A DNA stretch of 64,000 nt from Lasioglossum baleicum (GCF_051020765.1 NC_134941.1:7006001-7070000), one strand, 5' to 3'; positions 1-12,300 are shown, counted from the first letter of the stretch. Program-made: numbers and translations. Notes: a model not told the origin generated them from the sequence alone.

Positions 1-1893
1 ATTGTATATAGTTATGTATATAATAACAGATAATCGTGTCTTCTAAATTCATTAAATAATTTTCTTAAATCGTATTTCATTTTATATATATATGTGTGTG
101 TATATATATATATATATTTGTTTTCTAAGACAATTATGCCTAACCATTCAATTTATCCAATCATACCTCTGCTGTCTTCAGCAATAATAAAACTTGTCTA
201 GCGAAGAGTCTAAATCTGCGAACTATTATATAATAATTCCATCTTTCTATAAGAGACCTATCGATCGAGTGTACTCTCTTTTCCAAAATTTTCGGAAATT
301 AGTCTTTGCTTCAAAACCCTATCTTCTGTAAAAAGAAAAACGAAATATTTCGACCTTCTGTTTCTGTAGAGTGGCGAGAACAATTCCGAATTTACATAAA
401 CATACTGGCGTGATTTAATTTGTGTCTCACCATTCATTTTGCGAGAAAACCAACAATATTATTAAATTCATACTTGCTTTGTAAAAATTTTGTTCAATTG
501 TGAAAATTTAATTCCCGTTTTCGTTTCCTTGAAAAATGTCAACGAAATATTCAGTTGATTTTCTCTATGGCAATTACACCGTTAATTTTGGAGAATATGT
601 AAAAATTCAATTGATCATCCATCACAATTTTACTAAAAACTTTCACAATCATATTAACAACAGTGAACGTTGTTACAACTGTAAGATATTTATACAAAGC
701 CAAACGTCCGCGTACCGATCTGCAGAAACCGGAGTCGCTGATAGTTCGTTCCTGTGATCGATGTAATATAGAACAGTGCTGTCCCTAATCATAGATAAAA
801 GATTCTCCATCGCGATCGACTCTTTTCAATCTCCCTGATCCCAACCATGCAAAGCAGCGCGTTAACATCATCATCATCACGCGAGCTTCATCGCCGAAAA
901 TCGACCCACCCTCCTTATCGTCAAAGAAACCGAAACGCGTCAACTGCCATCTGCATGAAACGGGTACACCTCTAGGTCCCCTGTCTTTTACCAGTGAAGT
1001 CGTCCTTTGTTGGCAAAGGTGTGCGCAAGGTGTCGAAAGCGTGCGTAGCAACCGTGGACAACACTGCTCTATATAAACAGAACCCTGCGACGCGTGGATG
1101 AGGACAAAAGCGAGCGAAGTGTGTTCCAGCTTGGCGCCGTCACGCTCTCTGTACATGGTCCGTCGTTGATCGTGCCGAGATCAATCCTTGAAACGGGATC
1201 TTCTACCTGACGCAAGCAAATAGTGGAAAAGAAGTTCGCTGGGAACGCTCCAACTTGTTGCTCCGGAGATAGCAACCGTGTTTCAACGCGTACCTCACGA
1301 TCTTAGCCCCTACAACTGCAGGCACCTATGCGAGTCGTTAGTCGCCTGTCTGATCGGTTAAAACCAGCATCGAAGGTCATTGATAGGTGCCAGCAAACGC
1401 TCCAAGTAGTTTAGACTCTAATCTAATCGCAGTCATCGCAATCCTCTTTCAACTACGTTCCCTATCATCGTTCAAATCGTTCCGACGTCGACAGGGTGTC
1501 AAAACGGTGTCGCACGCGTGATTATCCTGACGGGTTTGTGTGTTTCTAGCTACCTGGTCCCCGCGCATGATTGCCCAGTTACCTGTTGTCCCGTTCCGAC
1601 CCTGTGTCATGATCACTTGATCGAAGTTAGCACCTGGATCGAGACCAACGAAGGACTCCTGTCCGTCGAGAAGACGTTGTCCCCAGCACGCTTCGAAACG
1701 GTCTTCCTCTTCATAGTCGTGAAAACGATGCTCGTCCCATGCTCCACGATGAACGATACCCTCAGCCTAGACGATTGTACGCGAGTCTCAAGATTCTTCA
1801 GCCCTGAGACGCGGAGCAAGTCGCGGTGGAACGACATCCTGCTTCCAGGATGTCCACTTCGGCGACTGGCACGACTCGAGGCGATCGGATCCC
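1..1893. other. downstream of membralin: 3' UTR and flank
   Basis: Following the stop of membralin (minus strand), roughly 780-1893 is GC-richer than the rest and probably includes the 3' UTR, but I see no unambiguous AATAAA on the minus strand to end it. Positions 1-780 are AT-rich with a TA/TG dinucleotide run at about 85-117. Several open frames exist at 785-2075 on both strands; none resembles a known protein. Confidence 0.5.
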
Positions 1894-2129
1894 CTATTTG
1901 TCCTCACAAGGCGCCGTTTCTTTCCGACTCGCCTCGGCCGCCTCGGCCGCCTCGATCACTTCGAAACCTTCTGACGTTGAGACAGTCGTCGACAAGTCGG
2001 TGTCTTCTGTGTCGAGCGATGAGGAACTGTCGTTGTCCGATACCTTGGTGGTCGATTGCGATTCCTCGATCGTAGCCGGCCTCGTACTCGTGCCTGGATC
2101 CGTGGTCGACGCTGAGGCCTTGTCTGTGG
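1894..2129 (-). CDS. membralin, terminal coding exon (acidic C-terminus)
   Basis: After the acceptor TTGCCTGTTAG (AG at 2130-2131), this minus-strand exon begins with two bases that complete a phase-1 codon (G+CC, Ala). It then reads 77 codons to a TAG at 1894-1896. The product is Ser/Thr-rich, then acidic, with a run SSSSLDTEDTDLSTTVS and Ala/Glu repeats, ending in CEDK. Such tails are not conserved in sequence among membralins, so the call rests on the matching phase, clean splice signals, a composition consistent with the upstream tail, and a good stop. Other open frames across this GC-rich stretch look like shadows. Transcript data would settle it. Confidence 0.78.
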
Positions 2130-4139
2130 CTAACAGGCAATGGAAGATTCAGTATCGAGGGGTTTTCAGGAGGACGATGATCGCGATGCTGTCAATTTTA
2201 TTTCGCTTTTCCCTCCAACTTTTTCTTTCGGTGTTACTTGAACAATAAGATATAGCCACATTGTTTGATTGCAATGACTGTAAGGATCGTATCAGCATTA
2301 AGACAATCGTTATTAAAACATTAGAATTTATCGTAGGAATTGTTTGGGCGATCTGTGAGCCCTGGTAACATATTAAGCTGCTCTTTACTTTACCGGACTC
2401 AGAATTTGTATGTAATCCAGTAGATTTGTACCCGGCGCGGATGCACATCGAAGTTTCGAACCTCTAGGATCAATAGTTGAGGAGTTATTGTCGCTTAAAG
2501 TTGAGTATATTTCCAGGTTTTTTGCAGGTACGGGCGCCGCCATATTGGTTTGTAGTGAGGGTCGTACGCTGCTTACTGATGTTGAGTTGGTCGAAATTAG
2601 TCGGGGTGGTGGGGGGCGGCAAGGTAAGCGGCTCGCGGTCGTCACTACAAACCAATATGAAGGCGCCCTTACGTGTCAAAAACACTGAAAAATGCTCACC
2701 TTTTTTTTTAAGCGACCATACCTCCTCAACTATTGATCTTACAGGATCGAAACTCCGATCTGCATCCACGCCGGGTGCAAATCTACAGGGTTACATACCA
2801 AATACATCATAATTCGTAGGAGAAAGGTATCAATTTTGAGTCCGGTAAAGTAAAGCTTACCCATATATTATATGTATATTAAATGGAGAATGAATACAAA
2901 TAAATAATAGACTTATAATAATATTTAGGAAATCATAAATAATTTAATATATACGTATGGCTGAGAAAGAAAATAATTTTTAAATAGAACAATTGAAACA
3001 ATGTAAAAAGAAACACAATTTTCTTCAGGACACGTTTGAACCAATTTTTTTTTTATGATACAACTACTCGAATGTTTGTCGGATAAACAATTACTTGAGC
3101 TAGTCGCTGCGCAGTTTCGAATGACAATCACTCTAAATTGAGGTCAGACCACCACTTTAAATTCTCTAAATCCTTTGACATATCGTTTCCATCGTTAAAA
3201 GGATTATCGATAGCGCGGATCGTCGAATGCAAGGGTAGTCGGAATTAAAAACGAGGAAAATAATCGGTGGGAGGGTTGGGCAATGGGAATCGGAAAGGGG
3301 ATCCAAAGGTATCGTATGCCAAACAATGCGCGGATGCGTTAGTCGGGCGAGTGTTAGCGTTACAAGATCTACAAAGTGCACAATCGACGTTGTAAAATGA
3401 TTCGACCGGGAATCGCTTCGTTGGAATTTGAAACAACACTGATCATGGAAACGGTAAAACCGTGTTTTTTTACTTCGGATGGTGAAAACTTTCCATTGGA
3501 TTGATAATTTCTCCCACAAACGAACTTATCGAAGTAAGCACCATTATTATCAAGGTATTCTGTCAATGAATTTGAAGTTTCTTGCAAAATTGAATTTTTT
3601 GGTCATTCACGTTCCCCATTTACGAGATTGTAATATCCATGTTGTAATCCTTTTCAAGAATGGTAGTAATTATTTTACATTCAGCAGATTCAGTAGGATA
3701 AAATTGAAAATAGGATATTAAGGATTAGCATTGCACCTGAAAAAGTTCTATAATATTTGGCATGCAACAACCTAACAATCAAATCGTCTAATTTGTTTTG
3801 AAAAATTCGTCCCTGAAGAAGTTAATTACGTAAAATATTCTAAATTAACTTCTTCTTCACAAACGGAACGTTGAGTTTCTCCGTCAATATTTACAAAGGT
3901 GTCTCTCTCCGGTGAAACTCTATTAACCTTCATCGGTCTTAAACTCGGTAATTAGCAAGGTGTTTTACTTCCTTATTAAATATTAATAGACTGAGAAATT
4001 GAACCTTGAATAACGTCAAACGTCATCATAGAAAAATAGCTCGGTGATATACTTGCAGAAATTCCACTAAAATAGAAAATTCGAGAGAAGGTCCGGTTTA
4101 TATTTGACGAAACCTCTTACGAGGATATTGGAAGCATAC
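2130..4139 (-). other. last intron of membralin
   Basis: Inferred 2.0-kb intron between the GTATGC donor (4139) and the CTGTTAG acceptor (2130). It contains the foldback repeat at 2383-2855. The rest is AT-rich with no coding signal; ORFs inside the foldback are palindrome artefacts. Confidence 0.78.
2383..2855. mobile_element. foldback MITE, family FB-A copy 1
   Basis: The ends are CTTTACTTTACCGGACTC and its reverse complement, and the two halves are complementary over most of their length (for instance GCCATATTGGTTTGTAGTGA on the left pairs with the right half). A GC-rich loop sits near 2600-2640. A second full copy is at 7932-8412 and a left end only at 49155-49190. The left end carries an extra GCTGCT in all three copies. 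No convincing target-site duplication was found, so the superfamily is open. Both full copies lie in membralin introns. Confidence 0.85.
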
Positions 4140-4434
4140 CTTCGTTGCTTTGTTCCGGACTTGCTGAAGTCGTTTCTTCCGTACTTCTTACTTGTTCTTC
4201 TGGAACTTCAGGCGCGGCGGAGTCCGATTGAGCAGGTGTCGGACTCGACGATGACGTAGTCATCCGTGGTAACCCCGGGTCCAGTCCTATGGAGAACTCG
4301 AGAGGAGGTGCACCTCTCCTGAAGTTCGGCCCGGGGATTCCTGGCAGAGTGTTGCGGAAGATGAGGTTTTGCAACTGCGCCTGTTGCAGGATCACGGGCA
4401 GCTCGTAGTGGTGAAAGAAGTAGACCATCGAGTG
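4140..4434 (-). CDS. membralin, penultimate coding exon
   Basis: This 295-bp minus-strand exon starts after the acceptor TGATTTCAG (AG at 4435-4436) in phase 0 with HSMVYFFHHYELPVILQQ, which continues directly from the SWLFIQ end of the upstream exon as in other membralins. About 20 residues later the sequence becomes Pro/Gly-rich and then Ser/Thr/Glu-rich, typical of the variable cytosolic or lumenal tail. I place the donor at GAAG|GTATGC (4140/4139) because it leaves phase 1, which joins in frame to the acidic exon at 1894-2129. A second possible donor, CAA|GTAAGAAG, lies upstream but gives the wrong phase. If intron retention occurred, the frame would stop seven codons later at 4117. Confidence 0.92.
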
Positions 4435-5402
4435 CTGAAATCAGAACAGAACCATGGTTGATCATTACTATTATTCATTTTCTTCCGAGATATTTTTACA
4501 TGCTGCAGCAGATCAGAAACTCAAACCCCATTTTTCTTTAAAAATGCTATGAATTGACTCCTCTGTAAAAATACTAACAAATTTTTCTCGTTAATGAATT
4601 TTCCACAGATTTTGAGATTGGAGCCTCTTCTGCACAACGGTACCTCAAAAATCGATGTACGATTGTTTTTCACTGTTTTTTATGGAACGGAACGTACTTT
4701 GAGTTAGACCGTGAAGTTGACTGTACACTCTCCATTTAAACCTTAATAAGACGACTAAAAAGAAATCGTAAATCAAGTTTTTTTGTATACATATACATGT
4801 CCTTTCTTTTGATCGTGTTATTTCGTAATTCAAATAGTAAATTCTCACGGGCAACGGCATTTTATTCGTTATTTCCCGGACCAGAATTTCGTTCGGCTTT
4901 AGTCCTGTTTCAACAATTTCCAAAATTTCTTTGTTCGTCCGCGTGCCGACGGGAAATCATTCATACCCCACACGCGCGCGCGTAGACTGTTTGCAACTAC
5001 GGTGAGTAAGGGTATTGCGATCGGCGGCGTGTTCGGTAGCAAATCGAAGAGGGAGAAGGAAAGTCAGATTGCCGTATGGGTTTCCGAAGGGTGCGAAGAG
5101 AACGAGAGAAATGGTATAGAACAAATTTGGTGGATTTCCATATAAATTTGCTGGCCACGAGCGACATACACGCCGTTCGTGGAAACAAGTGATATCGTGA
5201 GGCTATATACACCGACACCGGCTTTGTGCACCGCCTTCGATGGCAGTTGTGGCGAGACTGTTATTAGATCTATCAAGAAGTACTATGTGCTTCGACAAAC
5301 TACCGACAGGCTGCAATTTCGAACAATTTCTCCATCTTCTTCTTGAAAAGGTACGTACCCTTAAACGGTTCGAAAATCAGAAAATTCAACAATTTTCATA
5401 TA

Positions 5403-5615
5403 CACTGCTGTGCAAAAGAAAGAAACACCCGGTCATATTTGATAGAAAAGCGTAAAAAATCTAATAAGAACACAGCAAATCTTGAAAAAGGATTCCGCTG
5501 TTCAATTTTAAATGCAATAAATCAATCAATATACAATACACATTCTACATAAAGATATTGTTTGTCATTATATCTTATAATTATACTGGGTGCTTCTTTC
5601 GTTTGCACAGTAGTG
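5403..5615. mobile_element. Tc1-like MITE
   Basis: Flanked by TA at 5401-5402 and 5616-5617. Inverted ends CACTGCTGTGCAAAAGAAAG on the left and CACTACTGTGCAAACGAAAG (as complement) on the right resemble Tc1-type termini. It is 213 bp and non-coding. The right TA is immediately followed by another element. Confidence 0.8.
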
Positions 5616-5738
5616 TACAGGGTGTTTGGTTTATCTGATAACCTTCATACCGAACAATTTTTGTAATCAAATTTTTTTTTGTGACTTCAGTCCGTCAGAA
5701 GATATTTCCATTATCAGATAAACGAAACACCCTGTGTA
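5616..5738. mobile_element. short MITE with ACAGGGTGTTT ends
   Basis: The left end TACAGGGTGTTTGGTTTATC and the right end, read as complement ACAGGGTGTTTCGTTTATC, form inverted arms of about 30 bp around a 60-bp centre. It abuts the Tc1-like element and shares its TA. Confidence 0.7.
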
Positions 5739-5792
5739 TAAAATTTTGTTTCTTTAACCTTTGGATGGTGGAACTACTTTGCAATTATACGT

Positions 5793-5890
5793 ATAATACT
5801 ACAGGATGTCCCAAAAATGATGTACTTCCATGAAGAGATTTCTGATTTCATTTGAAGTAACTTTTCCCTTTGCGAAGAGAAAAGGTTCGG
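5793..5890. repeat. fragment beginning ACAGGATGTCCC
   Basis: The motif TACAGGATGTCCCAAAAATG resembles the ACAGGGTGTCC ends of other elements here, but no partner end is visible nearby. Probably a solo end of a decayed MITE. Confidence 0.3.
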
Positions 5891-6263
5891 CCTCGGAATC
5901 GGAATTGAAATTGAAATTAAAATTGAAGCAAAAACACTATAACTCGAACAAATAATACCAATGCTAATATGTACTGCTAGATTATTAGTATATAAAAACC
6001 ACACTGTTTATGGTCTTAAAGATGTCTTTTTACGACGTAAGACTTTCAAACCTAAAAAAAAACGTAAAATGAACGTGTTTAAGACGCCGTATGATAGCTG
6101 GGTAAGCGGTTGGTTTACACTGTGTTGTAGTATTCATGTTTTCTTTATAATGTTTATGTATCTCCAGTTTTATATTCTATAAAAATTTTCCTTTGTTTGT
6201 AATCTCTGTATTGTAATCTTTGTATTATCCATTATGTTAAAGTAAATCTCATATGAGATTTTC

Positions 6264-6567
6264 TACAGGGTGTCTGAAAATTCGTGAAAATCCCGAAAGG
6301 GGGTGGTTCCTGGGACCATTTAAAGCGACATTTTCCTTTGGAAAAATGTTGTCCGCGGCTTTGTTTAGGAGTTATTAACGAAAAACACGGACCAATCAGA
6401 GCGCGATCTAGACGCGAGTTGCCACAGTCGGCCAATAGACAGTTGGCGCGCCGGGCCAACTCTTCAACAAAGCCGCGGATAACATTTTTGCAAAGGAAAA
6501 TGTCTCTTGAAATGGTCTCGGGAACCACACCCTTTCGGGATTTTCACGAATTTTGGTACACCCTGTA
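6264..6567. mobile_element. foldback MITE with ACAGGGTGTC ends
   Basis: TACAGGGTGTCTGAAAATTC at the left pairs with the complement of GAATTTTGGTACACCCTGTA at the right, and the arms stay complementary for about 130 bp (GAAAATCCCGAAAGGGGGTG side against CACCCTTTCGGGATTTTC side). The central loop carries two CCAAT motifs and GC-rich palindromes. No protein is encoded; the ORFs on both strands are mirror images of the arms. Confidence 0.85.
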
Positions 6568-6940
6568 TAATAAAAAGAAAATAGTACCTCATAGGTGATG
6601 TAGAAATCTATTGATACGAGTTTCGCCCTAATACGCCACGACTAGCGCCTATGGTACGTGCCTGAGCTAGCTCTAGAACTATGACCACCTCGGGGAACGA
6701 GACGCGCGACCGGGTCGAGGGGGTGTAGCCTTCGAAAATCGGCCGTCGCGAGCCATTAGTTCCGAGCCCTGTTATAAGGAATAATTTGTTGCCTGTACGA
6801 AGACATTCGATTTTTGAAAAAAATTCAGCAACGGTCCAGTTCGAAGTTCGAAGACAAGTCGAAACGGAAGAACAGGATGGAAAATAATAAATAAAACAAC
6901 GTCGAAACGGAACGCGCAAACCGACGGGGCTCGAACAGCA

Positions 6941-6981
6941 GAAAGAAAGCAAGAAAGAAAGAACGAACGAACGAACGAACG
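6941..6981. repeat. GAAA/GAAC microsatellite
   Basis: A run of GAAA units passes into five GAAC units. It lies within a GC-richer stretch with no recognised gene. Confidence 0.9.
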
Positions 6982-7931
6982 GAGGAGACTGAATATGGAA
7001 AATAGATATCTCGAGACCGAGCACCTGTCGTCGACATGAAGGAAATGGTATCCACGGTGATTCGTCGGGTGTACCGAAACGAATCTGCATCGTTTCAGAA
7101 AAAGAAGACGACTCTCCTCGGAGCCAGAGGTGGATCAGAGGAGTTTGAATCACGGGAAAGAGAAATAGAGGACGAGGATCGGGCGACGGCGACGGGTCCG
7201 TCGGCCGTTGAAAAAGGAAGCCCGGCTAAAATGATGGCTACGACGAAACAGGTTACCGAGAAAATCGGATTTTCGTTTGCTGGATAATCAACGCCGATGA
7301 CATCGATATCGGCCGGCATATAATCACGCCGCGGGGCTAATCGCCTGAACTCTGACCATACGGGACAGGGACGCGAGATAGAGAGACCACTCGTTGAACG
7401 GAGAAAAAGCTATCCCCGGCTGGAGAGGGATAGAGAGCGAAGCCCTGGCAGGAATCAAAACGATCCGGTTTACCCAGTCATGTCTTGTTGCCCTCCGGGT
7501 TTTCGAATTTTCCAGCGGCCCGCTCTATTCGTAAACTCGTTCCCGCGAAATAATTGTCGATCGTCGCTTGGCTGGCTGGCTGGCTGCGCTTGTTAACGAG
7601 CCACGTTTAACTATCGGCAGATGTTAATCGTAACTGGGCCAGGACCGAGTAACTTAATTTGCTCAGCGAGGAATATTGTCAAAATTCGCGATACCCCGGG
7701 TTACCGTATTTTCCAGTTATTGAATACAACTGAGACCAACGACGGATGCTCGAATCGGACGTTCCACGAATTAAACTTTTCCGACACATTACAAAAATCG
7801 CAGATGTTGTATTCAGACGTATTCCGACTAGACAGCGGGTCTGTATGGGAAATAAAAGTTTTCTACCTGAACTGGAGTGAGATAGAAATTTATTTTCTTT
7901 CTTAATATGTTTATTCGAAAATAAGGCTGCT

Positions 7932-8412
7932 CTTTACTTTACCGGACACAAAATTTGTGCCTTTATCCTACGAATTATAATGTATTTGGTATGTAATCCA
8001 GTAGATTTGTACTCGAGGCGGGTGCAGATCAAAGTTTCGATCCCTTAGGATCAATGGTTCAGGAGTTATGCTCGCTTAAAGTTGAGCAATTTGCAGTGTT
8101 TTTGACAGTTAAGGGCGTCGCCATATTGGTTTGTAGTAACGGTCGCACGCCGCTTACTGGGTTGGTTAGGATTAGGTCGGGGGAGGGGGGAGGCAAGGTA
8201 AGCGGCTCCGCGGTCGTCACTACAAACCAATATGGCGGCGCCCTTACCTGTCAAAAATGCTCAACTTTAAGCGACCATAGCTCCACAACTATTGATCCTA
8301 GAGGATCGAAACTTCGATCTGCATCCGAGCCCGGTAGAAATCTACTGGATTACATACCAAATACATCATAATTCGCAAGAGAAAGGTACTAATTTTGAGT
8401 CCGGTAAAGTAA
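7932..8412. mobile_element. foldback MITE, family FB-A copy 2
   Basis: Same ends and arms as the copy at 2383-2855: CTTTACTTTACCGGACAC at the left and GAGTCCGGTAAAGTAA at the right. The left arm here also keeps a segment (TACGAATTATAATGTATTTG) that is present only in the right arm of copy 1, so this copy is closer to the full palindrome. Confidence 0.85.
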
Positions 8413-9475
8413 TGTAACAGTATTTTTTTTTTAATTACACCTACTCATTTTTGTGATAATATCAGATCTATTGTGACTAGTGGTCTATTGTAGTAAATGT
8501 ATAAAAATTCGCGGTCTAGTGATAATATACTCTGGTTTCGAATGCCGTCTTTTTAAAAACTAATTTTTAGGAATTTTATTCAGAACTATTTAACTTTACG
8601 TATTAGAGGATTTTGCACACATATTTAGGGTATTTAACGTACATTATTTACTTTTTCTCCTAGTTCATGATCTTTTTCATGAAAATATAGTAGTCGGAAC
8701 TACTAATGATTATTATTAATTTAAATTGAAGCGAATATACGGAACGTTTCATAATGAAAAATGCAATACAATTCATTGTCCAATATTTAACACGATATTT
8801 AATTTGCACTTTTGCGTATCCGAATACCTAGAAATGCGCAGCAAGTCCGTTGTTTTAATTATTAGTACAAGCTGTTCGCATGTTACGTAGAGATACACGC
8901 ACAGGCACGGTTAACGTAAAACATTGTATTTCTTCTGTGCACATAACAGTCCAATCTGTTATTCATTCGTATCTTTTATCAGCTAATTAGCCGTTCCATT
9001 ACACTTTAATGGTATTCAATTCTTCCACGCAAAATATGTACGGTACGTATCGAACGCAATTAACGCAACGGCTGCCTATTGTAACGCCATTATAATAATA
9101 ACTGTTAATACGCTCGTCGCGATGATCTAATTACGATTCATTGGATTATCAAGGTACGCTATCGAATCAGATTATCCGGCGTATAATTGACGCGGTGAAA
9201 AGTTTAGTTTTTCTTCGCGAATATTTTACGAGACAACATTTTTTCGGCTCAATACTTTTACCGACAAATTCCGGTGGTGAAAAATGCGATTCTACAGGAG
9301 AACGATTTTTAGGAAAAATGGCAGAATTACATCAACGACATACAATTTTTCACATAAACATTTCCGCACTCCAGATTTTCAGAATGTATCAAATGTTGTT
9401 AGTGAAGAGTTTCTGAAGAGCCACTGAACAAATCAGGTAAATAAAATCGAAAATTGTATTATTAAAAATTACTTC

Positions 9476-9820
9476 AACACTAAACCTACCACGTCGGTCA
9501 AATAACCGGCTTTAGATATTTTTTATTGTACAATTATTGAAATTATAAAGCTGTTTTCGGAATTGATTGAATACATTTTTTTATTCGAGTATATATTATA
9601 ATAAAAATCGCGCACAAAATATAAATAAATTTAATGTTGTTATTTTTGTGATACAATACGCATCAGTCACTTTTGATAGTCTCGGTAGGTTAAATATTAA
9701 ACTTATTACTAAGATTATTAGAAATTTTATTATTGTTTCCTTAGTAGGTGAAGGGTTAGCTGTAATTTTTCGACGCTTTTGCAACTTCGTTGGTCGCTTA
9801 AAGCGTTAAATATAGGACAG
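9476..9820. mobile_element. diverged copy of the CACTAAACCTA element
   Basis: The first 170 bp align with the complete element at 49546-49759 (shared ACTAAACCTAC, GGTCAAAT and CAATTATTGAAATTA). The left TTAA is mutated. The right end is only suggested by AAGCG and TATAGG near 9795-9818. Boundaries are approximate. Confidence 0.6.
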
Positions 9821-10392
9821 GCCAATTAACTCTGTAGAAATTCGATAGGTGCTAGATTAATGGACAACGTGATAACATTGCGTAACGTGTGATTTCCTTG
9901 TTCCACCTAATTCGAACGGAATGCGATAAAGACTGGCCTGAGCGAGACATTATCGGTGACGAGGCACGAGCATTTCGCATAATATGAAAGGGACATCGAA
10001 ATCAACTTGCTGCCAGAAGGATTCGCTGAGACAATATGATATAATTAAAAGACATCGAGAAACGGATCTGATACAATGGAATTACAATTGAATGGTATTT
10101 ATGCTCATTGAAATCCTTAGTCGGCATTATTCTCATCGATTCACCTGTCATGTGCATTGTCCCGGCTGCGTTTACGTAACTTAAGTTTAAGCGATGCCAG
10201 GTCCACGACGGTAAAAGCAACTGCTAACCCGACTGCTCTTCATTCGCTACTGTTACTATCAATAACAGGACCTACGCTGATAACCAACAGAATCCCTTCG
10301 TTATACTCCCCGTTCGTTCCAGCCTGCTGAATTGAAAAATTTCTCCTCTGCGAAGATGAAGCGGGCTCCAATCGAAGTGAACATATTGCTAT

Positions 10393-10450
10393 TAGGTGTG
10401 CAAATAAGTTCTTTCCCCTTTTTTCCCGAGAATTCAAGATTTGATTACAT
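10393..10450. mobile_element. solo mariner-like terminal repeat
   Basis: TAGGTGTGCAAATAAGTTC followed by TTTCCCC is nearly identical to the left end of the mariner remnant at 37765-38251. No matching right end is nearby. Confidence 0.65.
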
Positions 10451-10480
10451 TGTACGTACGTAAAAATGTTATAAAAAAAA

Positions 10481-11215
10481 ATTAAACCTACTTCGAAAAA
10501 ATGCACTAAAAAAATACACTAAAAACTTTGAAATAATTTCCATTTAATTTATGTGAATATACACACGGACTTAAGGATGTTCTGGAGGTATATAAAAACG
10601 CAACAAAATTTTTGAAAATTTGACAAGATATAATCCGTACTAAATTAATGCAATTACCAAAGTTTGGGTTCGATTCACTGCACCGTTTAAGAATTATAGT
10701 AACTTAAAGTTTGCAGATTTTAACACGTCTTCTTATGGAGAATTCATAAAATTCCACTTCAAACCCTATTTAAACCTTGAAGAAACGCAACTAGAAACTC
10801 CAGTTTTTTTTTTATATGTAGTAAAAATTATGTAATTAATCATGTTCAAAATTTATTAGGATTCACTAAACAGTTACAGAGCAAAAGAATTATAAACTGT
10901 CACAAAACGTCAAATTTATCGTGTTGTCTCTCACTAGCATGGAAACGCGACAAGTGTAGGCCACTGAATATAGCTACAGAGGGTACAGTATTCGCAAAAG
11001 TTTAATGCAAAATATACTCATGAATGGGGCTTTCATTGCCATGTATTGATGGATTTCGAATTTCTTGTACTTTTGTCTCGCATTGTACGTCCAGAACATC
11101 CTTAAATACAATGCAATCTTTTCGGAGGCGGCGCAAAATTGAAAATTTTCGACACTCGAAATTACGAAAATCCTTAAGTTTTTCTATATGCTTTCACATA
11201 TTAAAAGATAGACGG
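10481..11215. repeat. foldback repeat FB-B copy 1, split by a TTAA element
   Basis: 10481-10570 matches the left arm of the repeat at 40549-41140 (TAATTTCCATTTAATTTATG, TGCACTAAAAA). 11102-11215 matches the complement of its other half (CTTTTCGGAGGCGGCGCAAA). The 527 bp between them are an inserted element; removing it and one TTAA rejoins the repeat in register. Confidence 0.85.
10575..11101. mobile_element. TTAA-flanked (piggyBac-type) non-autonomous element
   Basis: Perfect 11-bp inverted ends GGATGTTCTGG/CCAGAACATCC are flanked by TTAA at 10571-10574 and 11102-11105. The interior is AT-rich and encodes no transposase. The empty-site sequence can be read in other FB-B copies (ACTTAAATA), which confirms the insertion. 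Confidence 0.88.
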
Positions 11216-12209
11216 CACTGCGTGTATCGATCTCTGTATTCTACACATCGTTCTACAGAAATCTGACGGAGGAAAGGGAGGGGGAAGTAAGTCACAATGT
11301 TCACAACCTATCGATTCGATTCGACTTTCTGGGAACGTTCAATCGAACGAGTTCACTGGGCGGGTAAACATATTTTCACACAGAGAGCCCGAACATCCGG
11401 ATCCAAGCAATTTGAAAGACAAACACATTTGCGGCCCCCTTGAGAAATTCCTGGCGATCGATGTCAGAAATGACCGATCGGTCGACCGCGAACGAAAGAA
11501 AGAAAAAAAAGGAGGGAAAGAGAGAGCGAAAGATGAAGGAACCGAAGGGAAAACTGCTCTGTGACATAATTTCCAAACGCGTGCCCATTGTTTGAAGAGT
11601 TCCTTTTGATAAGTGTCGGACGGCACGCCACGCCGCCGCTCCTAACTTCCGCCCCGGGAACATATTTATTCCCGACTCTCGAGTATTTTCCAAGTAGGTC
11701 GCAAAGTATTTCTGATTAATGCCCATTTTCAGCGCGAACGAGCAAACGCTTCTCGCGGAAACTTTTGTATTCCCATCGGAGTGCTTACGCGGCGGACAAT
11801 TATTTCGCCATCCACAAACAGCCGGCCGCGTCTTAATCCCGAAACATTTTATCCAAGTACACATTTACCAGAGACCAGTGTCCCCTCCCTCGTTTCCCAC
11901 GAACGAAATATCCCGCGCATTATTCCCGACTGGTTTTATACAGTGCCATTTATTCGTCGAACGGGAACAAGACCATACACGACTGTTCATTATTAAAAAA
12001 TTATCGCGAGTTCACTGGGAAAGAAGATTTGTGAAACGGCGCGGCAAGCTATTTCTCGCTGGTATTCTGGTCTAGGACTTTGGAAAAATCGAGATATTGC
12101 ACACGTAACTCCGTAACTGTGAAAATCGTATCCGTACTGTTTCAAATTACACCCACCCACTTTTGTTTAAAAAGGAATAAAATCAGTAGTCCACTCATTA
12201 CATTCATAT

Positions 12210-12300
12210 AGTACAGTATTATCTCCGTCGCGAAGGTCTCTACCGTAACTGTGAAAATTTTATCCCCACCACTGGGGGGATCTCCTTGCGACCAGTCAAG
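12210..12300. repeat. dispersed repeat (GTACAGTATTATCTCCG family), copy 1
   Basis: Shares TAGTACAGTATTATCTCCG, a CGAAG/GTCTCTAC stretch and a CC(A)...TGGGGGGA tail with 34258-34350. Function unknown; the second copy is the target of the hAT insertion at 33635. Confidence 0.6.

Noticed and set aside
1518..2075. 185-codon plus-strand ORF
   Set aside because: It overlaps the membralin terminal exon on the opposite strand, is rich in Arg/Pro/Leu from GC-rich DNA, and shows no domain.
10660..10690. GGGTTCGATTC, tRNA B-box-like
   Set aside because: No A box or cloverleaf around it; it lies inside the TTAA element.
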